Shown piece after piece: positions 52,390 through 61,270 of a DNA stretch of 64,000 nt. The position numbers were made by a program, and so were the translations under genes. Source of the stretch: Viscum album (lineage: Eukaryota; Streptophyta; Magnoliopsida; Santalales; Viscaceae); contig CAUJRU010000139.1 in NCBI GenBank assembly GCA_963277665.1, forward strand, positions 124,001 to 188,000, given 5' to 3'. Position 1 is the stretch's first letter, and the number at the start of each line of letters is the position of its first letter. The notes below the pieces were generated by a model. It was given only the letters and a program-made list of their open reading frames with translations, did no database searches and had not been told where the DNA came from.

Positions 52390-52402
52390 AATGGGGGTAT
52401 AA
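52390..52402 (+). other. E3 polypurine tract
   Basis: AATGGGGGTATAA immediately before the 3' LTR start TGTAACACCC. Confidence 0.75.
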
Positions 52403-53962
52403 TGTAACACCCTAATATTTAATGATAATGTTATTTATAATGTTATTTTATTTCTTCGATAGCTTGTGGTACATGCAACCCTGAGTCTAAATGAATTCTA
52501 ATTAAGTATAAAATAATCACCTAGACATTGGATTTGTGTTCATTAATATGAAAAACTAAATAATTAAGAAATTGTGGTTCACACAAATATAAAATTAATT
52601 TATATGTTATCAATTAATTATAAATGATAATAAAAAACATTTTAAAAAAAGGAGATGTTTTTCTAAACAACTATTTCAAGGAAACAAATATGTGTTTATT
52701 AAATTCATTACTATTGGTGAATGATTTTAATGAAATTTATATATTATATTTTGAATCAAGTTTTTTAAAATGTATCAAATGTTTATCCTAGGAATTTGAT
52801 AACAATTAAAGTAGTTTTATTCTTAAAAATATATTTTTTTAAAAACTAGTTTCCATAATGTTTTGAACATTTATTTTAAAATTAATTCATGCTAATTATA
52901 GAAAATTAATTATTATAAAGGGATTACATATTTGTAATCTAGAGGTCCAAATTTTCTAAATAGGCCCCTTTTTATTTTTAGGCATTATGGATAGTAACCA
53001 TGGTAAAATATATCACTTCGATAAGAGGTAAATCAACATAACATATGTTAAAATTTATTTTTTAAGGTCAGCATTACTCATATTATATTATTGTTCGATA
53101 AATTTAATTCCACCAATATCACCTTGGGTTCTAAATTTAATTTTTATGGGATACATTTCCTTGAAAATAACGTATTTAATATTTAAAGAAAATAAAAATA
53201 CAAAATCTCACTCTCTTACTTGAAAATATCACCTATGTGTTATTATAGGGGAAAATAAAATTTTTGAATGTATATTAATGGTTATTTTTTAATATTTAAA
53301 TTATTTTCATGATGATAATTTATTTATAATTTTTAGTGATTATATAATTAAATTACATTCTTATGCAACACTCACACAATATTTCATCAATTACCAAAAC
53401 AATAATATAAATGATATTAAAATATTATAAGTAATTTAATTTGAGTGATTTATAGTTTTTCAAATAATGTATTCATACATTTGAAATATTAATGATGTTT
53501 TAAAGGATTATATTCTAATTAAATATATTTTTTTTATGTATTTAAATTCAAAATAAATGAGTAACATAAAAATTTTATTAGTGATATATTAAGGAAATGT
53601 TTCTTTATTAAATAATTTTAAAATAATAAAAATCATGAAATAACACAAGGATGATAATATATGGTCTGAATTATCATAACGTTTCCATTTATGATCAATT
53701 TTTTACTTTATAAATAAAATAATTACACTTTAATTGTGAAAAATTTGTTACAGCTATTATGGTTAAAATATATCAACTAAGGGGTTAAACTAAAAGATAA
53801 GATTTAAAAAACAACATAAACCTATAAAAATTATTGGTTGATGATAGTTAAACCCAATTGTGCCATATATTTTAATATCTAGCAATTTGGAATCATTTTT
53901 CTTGATAATTATTTTATTATATTTTAATCTTTTAAGAAATTCCAAGAGTGACACTCCCCTCA

Positions 53963-53972
53963 CTTATAAAAG
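53963..53972 (+). promoter_or_regulatory. E3 3' LTR TATA box
   Basis: CTTATAAAAG with GGAACC downstream and AATTCCAAGAGTGACACTCC upstream. This is the best preserved core promoter of the family in the window. Confidence 0.7.
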
Positions 53973-54307
53973 GGAACCTCACCATTCATTTATTTACACA
54001 ACATTAATCCTTATATCTCGATCAAATCCTACAAAATTATATTATAAAATTCCTAATACATGTATTATAGGTTTTGGTTTTTATAAAATTCCATTCCAAG
54101 GTTTCTTAAGAATAATTCTAAATAATGCTTACTGAAGAAGAGGTAAACACATTACCCAATCTCTTTCAATTTTTTGTTCTTCTTATTCCAATACATATAT
54201 TATAATATAAATAAAATAAAAACTTAAGTGTCATAAATATACTTAAATGTTATTATAATTATGAAACCACCATTATTCACCCTATTTTCTCTTAAATGTG
54301 AAGTGAA

Positions 54308-54728
54308 AGTATCACTCTGGCGTACGTATGGATTACCCTATCCATGTAGCGATACAATTCATTTTCAATCACCATATTTCATCAATGGTTATTATGATTG
54401 TTTTAATATTTATATATGTTATTTTTGAAATAATTATTCTTCTATAATTATAATATCATATCTAATTTCATACCTTCCATTTTTTTGGAAAACGATAACG
54501 TCACTCGTGCTTACGTGTGGACTACCACATCCATGAAGTGATGCAATTTGTTTTTTATTTATTCTTTACAAGGATAGTAATAATTATATATTTCATTAAT
54601 AAAATTTATATTTATGGTATAATAATTATTATATAATGGTGAATTTTTATTTAAATTTCATTCATTCCATTTGTTGAAAAATGGATAAAGCGTTTATACG
54701 TATGTACGACCTATCATCTCCATTAATG
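54308..54728 (+). repeat. Triple LTR core array (E3 3' LTR)
   Basis: Cores at 54311-54352 (CTGGCGTACGTATGGATTAC), 54501-54545 (CACTCGTGCTTACGTGTGGA then CTACCACATCCATGAAG) and 54689-54728 (TATACGTATGTACGACCTAT then CATCTCC). Distances from the TATA box about 347, 537 and 727 bp. Confidence 0.8.
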
Positions 54729-56704
54729 ATGTAATTTATTTTTCTATCTATAACTTTTATGAATGAATATAAATATATTTATAATTAATATATATGATAT
54801 TTATATTATGATTAATATTTTTTGAATTTCGAAACCATGATCAATGTACAAGGATTGGGACTGCTGAATAGAAACATGAAGGAAAAAAGATGAAATTATC
54901 ACAAAGACTAGTGATATTAAAAAAATTATTAATAAATAGGTTATATGATATCATAAGTAAATCATAAAGGGTATTATAGATATTAATATAGTTATATATT
55001 ACATTTATAATAATTATGTATTTATTATATAGGACGTTCAAATGTGTATAAGGAAATACAATACTTGAAGTAAGGGATTTATGTTTCAATCATATTTTTA
55101 ATCAAGATTGTTTATGATCGAATTTCAATTGAGTAAATTATATTATATTGGTATAATAAACACATTTTATTTTTCTTATACTCTATTTATTTATATAAAA
55201 TAATATTTTTCCTTTAATTTCCCTCATTTTAATTACTCAAGAGGTTGAAAGAAGTTTTTTAAGGAATTCCAACTATATTTTACTATTCAGTCGGGAATTT
55301 TTTCCTCCATATCAATGTTTTCAAAAAAATCTTTTAACATATAATTTTAATATTATAATTTTATTTTCTAAATTATTTTTTAACCATGATTTTAGTTTTA
55401 CAAAATTGTTTAAAATGAATCTTCATTTTTGTTCCAAATGAGGTGATTTTTGAATTTTTACGAAGGAATAAAAGAAATGTTTTATTTTAATTTATATGAA
55501 ATGAATAAAATTTCAAACTATTATGAGAGATCAATGATTTGAAGATTAATTTAAATTTTTTAAAGGTTTTTTTCAAAGATTATTTAAAAAATTAATTGTA
55601 AATTTTTATATTTTAAGTAAGTGATTTGAAATTGAAAGGGATATTTTCCTCAAAAAATATTCTCGTGATTCTTTTAAATGAGTTTTAACCTATGATAATA
55701 TCCATTGTTGTTAATTTTGTTTTTATACTATCCTTATTCTTATTCTATAACTTTTATAATTATTATTATGATATTTTTAAAAACACATTATTTTATAGGG
55801 GTTATGATTTGATGAAATTATGAAATGTTTATAAAACCCTTTATCGTTGAATGGGTTATGATATGGTGATATGATGAATGTTTTATGATCTTTTGGTACA
55901 AATATGTATGGTTTTCATTATGATATGGTTGAAATAAGAATTACATATTCCACCAATGCATTAGGTATAGTTTTTTATCTCCAAAGATAAATATGGGAAA
56001 CAAGTCATCGTGCTTGATTCACTATGGTAAAAAAGTCAATGTTCTTGATCCACTATTTGAAATAAGTCGATGTACATGATCCAATAAGAGAAAAACTTGA
56101 TCATTCATGTTATGTTATAACATCAAATATATGTGTTGATGCCAGATCCATTGTTATCTGATGGTATAATAATTTAAACATTAAATATGAATTTTTTTTT
56201 ATATTTTTTTGATGGTACCATAATATTTTGACATGGTCTTGTGATTCATGATTTATTTATGATGATTTCATAGTATTATGATTAAGGAATTTCGAAATGA
56301 TAATGTTTTATAAAATGTTTCATGTTTATGATCCCTGAAAGATTGGATATGAACATTTTAATTAATGTTCCTGACCTGATACCATTATTCTTACCTCATG
56401 ATTTTAAATGATCATCGATTCACATCACATATGTTTACCCATACTAAGAATTTGTGATCACCCTTTCTTATATTTCCTTTCCTTAAGTTGTAATGTAATG
56501 ATTAAGTAAAGTATTTTAATGATTAGGACTATTTGGTAATATATTTTTGGGAGATTTTGAATATTCTTCAATAAATAAGAAGATTATATATCTAGTCTGC
56601 AAATACACTAATCTGGTATGGTCCTAAGGCATGTATTTCTAAAGTGTATTAAATATTCATATAAAAGATGCAATATTTATGTATTAAAGTATTTGGTCTC
56701 TATA

Positions 56705-57003
56705 GGATATGATTCAAAAATGAAACATTAAATTCATTAATAATGATAGGGCCAACATAAAAAAATATTGAATGGGAAGTAGATACATCATTAGAAGGAA
56801 AACATGGTTTATAATATGGAATATGTCTTAAGGAATGGTTATTTGAGTCAAAAAACCCATACCTTAGTTATCAACATCCACTAAATCACTTGAATATTAT
56901 ATATAATAAAAAATATTTTAATCATCTATTTAATAAACTTATTCTTTTATCAAATATTTTATAAACATTATTTATTCTTATACTATATATTTATAATAGA
57001 CAA
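56705..57003 (-). mobile_element. H 5' LTR, copy B, second part
   Basis: Starts with the right-hand GGATA of E3 and aligns with 27427-27720 of copy A (AATATGTCTTAAGG against AATATGTCTCAAGG; CCCATACCTTAGTTAT against CCCTTACCTTAATTAT). Homology to that part ends near 57003, where the sequence jumps back to an earlier part of the LTR. Confidence 0.65.
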
Positions 57004-58008
57004 TTAAAAACATTATTGATATTTTTGAATTAATTTTTGATGAAATTTTTTATAAGGCTAGTATAATGATAATTTCTTAAAGAAAACATGATGATATATA
57101 AGGAAATTTTGAAAAAATGGAAAATGTGACCCAAAAATTTGATCACGTGAAAGAAAAAATTAAAAATTGTATTTAGAAATCATTTTAAAAATATCAAAAA
57201 AATGAGTTTTGAGTCCATTTAAAATTTTATTTTTAGAAAAGGAGAAATAAAAACATTTAAATCATTTACATTTAAAAAATAAAATCCAATTACATATCCA
57301 GGAAATTAAATAAATTTTATCAAAATAAATGTGGGGTGGAGGATAAAACATTTTATTTTGAAAGGATGAAAAACCTTTCTAGTATTTCAAAATATCCTTA
57401 TTAAAAACCCACACCATAAAAGGGTAAAAAACTTAATTTTTTAAAATATGAGATGGAAAATATAGTGATCAAAAAACATAAACCATAATTATGTTTAGAA
57501 TTATAAAATATAATATTAGTTTGAAAGGAAAATATTGTCAAGGAAGGGAAGCCGTTATTAAAGAGAATGATAATTATTCTTAACAATGAATTAGTTCTGA
57601 TAAATATTTTTTATCAAGGTGCAAGATTTGAATTTAAAGATAATTTTACACCATATAGGGAGATAAAGAATCATTAAATAAAATACTATGGTGTAAGAAT
57701 AAAATCTTCGATGAAAGATGTTCCAGAAGAATCATGTAAAATCAATGAAGTGAGTTGAGTAAACAAGAACCCCTACTGCAATATAAACATACGAATAAAA
57801 ATAATATGAGAGATAGTTAAAATTAAATACACATTAAAATATCATGAGATGAAATATATTAATTTTAATTCAAGGTAATAAGTAAGTTTATACACCATAA
57901 ACAGAGTTATGGTGTGCATTATCAAACAAGTATCAAGAAATTTAAATTTGAGACAAATAATACTTTAAAACCACAAAAACATTGGAGTTAGAACATATTG
58001 AAGGATAT
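57004..58008 (-). mobile_element. H LTR, copy C (partial, low divergence from copy A)
   Basis: Matches copy A from 17440-17622 straight into 26604-27430, roughly 92% by eye, without the 9-kb insertion. It is therefore the empty allele of that site. It is cut at GAAGGATAT (58000-58008) by E5. Why it follows copy B out of order is unclear (see findings). Confidence 0.7.
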
Positions 58009-58069
58009 TGTTGGCACCAGAATGTTGGAAATAAAAATAAAGAGAGGTGGCCCCGCGAGCCGCCTCACG

Positions 58070-58800
58070 AAGCCACTTGGCGGAGCCCCCCATCACCATG
58101 GTCATCGCTAAGAAAAGGAGGCAGACCCCTTCGCGAACGTCGTTGACGTTCGTGACGCCGCCGTGAAGCAAAGGTGGAGGACCCCTCCGCGAACTCCATT
58201 GACATTCGCGACTCAAACACAAAGAAAGGAGGTAGGCCACTCTGTGAATTCCCTTAATGTTCGTGAACCGTCATGAAGCACCTAAGCCCCTCTTCACGTT
58301 GCGTCAACTCTGCTCCGCGGCACCTCTTGAATATAAATTCCAGACTCCCCCCAAGACCAACAGACAGACAATCTGACCTTTCAACTTCTAAGATCCCAAA
58401 CCGTGAAGCACCCTTTTCTCTGCGAATCATGAGCTACGCGAGGTACTACTTCTCTTCGAAGTGCCTCCCCTTGTCTCGTTTTAATCCCCTCTTTCGAGAG
58501 GGATGCCTTTCGTGAAGCCTAAGGGCTTTCGCGAAAGAAGGGGATCCCCAAGGGGAACTGGGTCACCGTAGAGAATTTATGAAACGCGAAACACCCCTCA
58601 GGTACACATGATCCACTTTCCAAGGTAGGATCACTGTACTTCGCGAAGCACATTGACTCACGAAACTTTGCTTCGCGAGGTGCCCATGCTCTGTGAGGAA
58701 GTGCTCTGCAAATGCCTTTCCACTTCACGAAGAACATCCCATTTGTACCTCCACCCCATGCTAAGGCTAAGGCACCCCACTTCACGAAGCACACCCCTTC
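58070..58800. repeat. Array of TCGCGA/TCACGA palindromic motifs
   Basis: About 18 versions of CTTCGCGAAGCAC in 730 bp. Best copies at 58639 (CTTCGCGAAG), 58528 (CTTTCGCGAAAG), 58671, 58724 and 58781 (CTTCACGAAGCAC). Many others differ by CG to CA or TG, as expected from cytosine decay at CpG. An 8-bp stem with a 3-base loop sits at 58134-58152 (CGAACGTC/GACGTTCG). Within the putative U3 of E5. Confidence 0.75.
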
Positions 58801-59727
58801 ACAAGTTCCCTCCTCCACGCAGAGCAACCGAGCTCCACGAGGCCCCTACCTATGGACCACTTTGCTTGGAAAATAACTTTCCCATGTGACCCTCCAGGTT
58901 TGCATGATGTGATTTCAAAGTCCCCTGAACGACACTGCCCATTTCGTTGTTTCGCCTCATGCTTCTTCGCATAGGCACGCTAACGGATATTGTTTCTTCT
59001 CATAGCCACGCTAATGTGGACCCCTAAACAGATCGCTCCATAACACCCCCCAGTCATGGCCTTTCTTATGCCTTCCCTCCCACTAGGGGCAGAGGGTACC
59101 AGTTATGTAAGTCCTAGGGGTGTGAAGCGCACCCACCTCGCCCGATCTGCAGGATGTTAAACTGCCAAGCACCATCGTCCTCAGCACATGACATTAAACT
59201 GTGACATGTCCCCATGCCTCACACACAGGGTCCCCAGCCTTGGACATTCTCCATGCCCACTCGTCTCCACGGGGATGGGATCATCCCTCACATGGGATGA
59301 TATCCTCATTGGAGTGGCGTGTTTCCACGAGGAAGGGTAACCACCTTGGTGTAAGCCCCTATCTTTTTCTTGTAGGAGGAAATATCCCTAATCCTCCTCA
59401 CTTCCTCGATGCCAAAGCCAGAGGAGGAAGTGATAGGGAACGGGGCCCCTCCTTTATTGGGTCCCAAATCCCTCTCCCACTGCGCTTTGTCGCACCTAGG
59501 CCTCCATCCTAGAGTAAGTCCCAATCTTCCTCTACCTGGACTGCTCCACACATAAGCCCCACTCCACTTCCCACGGATGCATCTTTCGCGATATGATCAT
59601 CAGGTCCCTACAACCTCTTGTTTCTCACACCGAGCATGACTCACGTGGGCTTAGAGTAAGCATTGACCATCGTACCAACACCCGAGAAGCCCATAGTGTA
59701 ATCCCCACACACCCCATTTGAACTATG
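58801..59727. other. E5 putative U3, no gene
   Basis: GC-rich non-coding sequence. The short motif GACATTAAACT recurs at 59156 (as GATGTTAAACT), 59188, 59967 and 60426. Overlapping ORFs on both strands (59201-59512 and 59306-59551) are of similar length in opposite frames and carry no recognisable domain. Confidence 0.45.
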
Positions 59728-60205
59728 AGGGCTTTGATCACATGTCAAGGCATGGTACGTATGAAGCCTCCATGAGGTTCAAGCCCACCACCTGGTCAAT
59801 CTAACCTCTTTCACGTCGGTTCACCAACACCTGGGCAGCCTAGAGTGTAATCCCCACACATCACCACCATCCATTGGTCCCGACCGTCTTCATGTCGATG
59901 CACCAAGTCCCATCATCATGGGCTTCCTCAAAGCGTAAGCCCGAAATACCCATGTCATGTATGACATTAAACTGTATTCCCATTTTATGAAGTACGAGGT
60001 CTTTGATCCTGGCTAAGTTTGGGTACGTAGGAAGCCTTACGAGGTTCAAGCCCAACACCCATTGTACAAAGGCCCATCTTCACGTCGGTTTATCTCCATC
60101 CTTTTGATCTTCGTGTACTTTGATTCCCTGCCACGAGGATACATAAGAATCCTTTTCAAGGCTCAATCCCAACATCATCGTCCTTCCTACGTCGGTTTCA
60201 CACCA
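59728..60205. repeat. Three ~98-bp diverged repeats in E5
   Basis: Units at about 59728-59825, 59998-60095 and 60110-60205 share, in order, a CTTTGATC start, GGTACGTAxGAAGCCT, GAGGTTCAAGCCCA and CACGTCGGTTxACC. The gap between the first two holds AGTGTAATCCCCACACA, which also occurs at 59695. Confidence 0.7.
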
Positions 60206-60475
60206 TCTCCCCCTTCACTCCATTCAATAATCCATCATTCATCCCGATCCTTACCTGGGCTGCCACATCCTGGTAGGATTGTGCCAATTCACTTCTCCAC
60301 TGCTCCAGGCAGTGGTCGGGAAACGAACCATTCATTAGACCCGACATCAGTGTTCCTTCAAGAGGTCACACCCATCTGATCCACTTTAGTCAGTGTTCCG
60401 ATAAGTCCAATCCATCTCTGCTAGACATTAAACTCGCGGAATACCCATTCCTAAACATGGGAAGATGAGGAAAAC

Positions 60476-60487
60476 CTTATATACATG
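60476..60487 (+). promoter_or_regulatory. Possible E5 TATA box
   Basis: CTTATATACATG, about 585 bp before the putative primer site. A weaker alternative is CTATTATAAGG at 60552. Chosen by motif only. Confidence 0.35.
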
Positions 60488-61061
60488 CCTATGGTATATG
60501 ATTCCCCGCATTCGATGTGGGATGCCTCGGGCTTCCACGCCCTCGAGAATCCCTATTATAAGGTGAAGAAAATCAGATGCGCCAGTACTCCAGTGCCCAT
60601 ACATGTCAGCGATGCCTCAATGTGACTACTCCCCCGACTGAAGGTTGTTGCCCTGACCAGAACCCTTGGAATGTCCTGACAGAAGCATTGTAATTATCCA
60701 GCATCCATGGAAACATGCAACTATGAAGAGTTTCACGAACTACGTCTTAATCGATAAGGGAGACCCAGACTAGGTGACGAATTTCTAGGATAAATCCATG
60801 GAAGGAAGAACCAACATCCCATCATAATGTTTGGATCAAGGATAAAACTCACCATGAATAGGGAGCGGATGCTGCCCGCCTTTGAAAATCGGGAATGCAG
60901 GGGAACAGAACAGTGTCGACGTCCCCCGAACGTGATTGATGCGCACCCCGGTGAAAGCGTTGAAAACTGAAATGGTGAACCCGACGTGAATTTCTTCTCC
61001 TCAATGTGGAGATTAGTAGCTTTCTAGACATCAGTAGAGTGACGTGTCACCGAATCCAGAT

Positions 61062-61078
61062 ATCTGGCGCCAGGTCTC
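61062..61078 (+). other. Possible E5 primer-binding site
   Basis: ATCTGGCGCCAGGTCTC; TGGCGCC is the start of the primer site in many Tat/Athila-type gypsy elements. It is embedded in a palindrome (CTGGCGCCAG, 61064-61073), so chance similarity is possible. If right, the 5' LTR ends near 61060. Confidence 0.35.
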
Positions 61079-61270
61079 GCCAAGAAAATAGCGGGCCTGG
61101 CGTGAAACTCACCAGAAGTTGGGGTAGTAAAAATGTTGTACATCTCAGTCTGCGACATTGTCAGCGTGGATCCCTCTTATCGGTCATGGAAGACGTAATG
61201 GCACTGGGGCACTGGGTATCAATTTATTTTTCTGTCAGTACTAATGAACTGATCTCCCTACCTTCAGGAA

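Larger units (their letters stand above)
43277..56704 (+). mobile_element. E3: Tekay/Del-type chromovirus, coding but dead
   Basis: 13.4-kb plus-strand element: 5' LTR 43277-47628, internal 47629-52402, 3' LTR 52403-56704. Flanked by GGATA (43272-43276 and 56705-56709). Internal order is gag, protease, reverse transcriptase, RNase H, integrase, chromodomain, which is the Ty3/gypsy order with the C-terminal chromodomain that defines chromoviruses. Each domain is recognisable by family sequence patterns but carries many stops and shifts. The LTRs differ at roughly a quarter of positions by eye, so the insertion is old. Confidence 0.92.
52403..56704 (+). repeat. E3 3' LTR
   Basis: 4,302 bp. Begins TGTAACACCCTAATATT, ends CTCTATA before GGATA. 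Retains a better TATA box (53963) and triple array than the 5' LTR. Confidence 0.88.
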
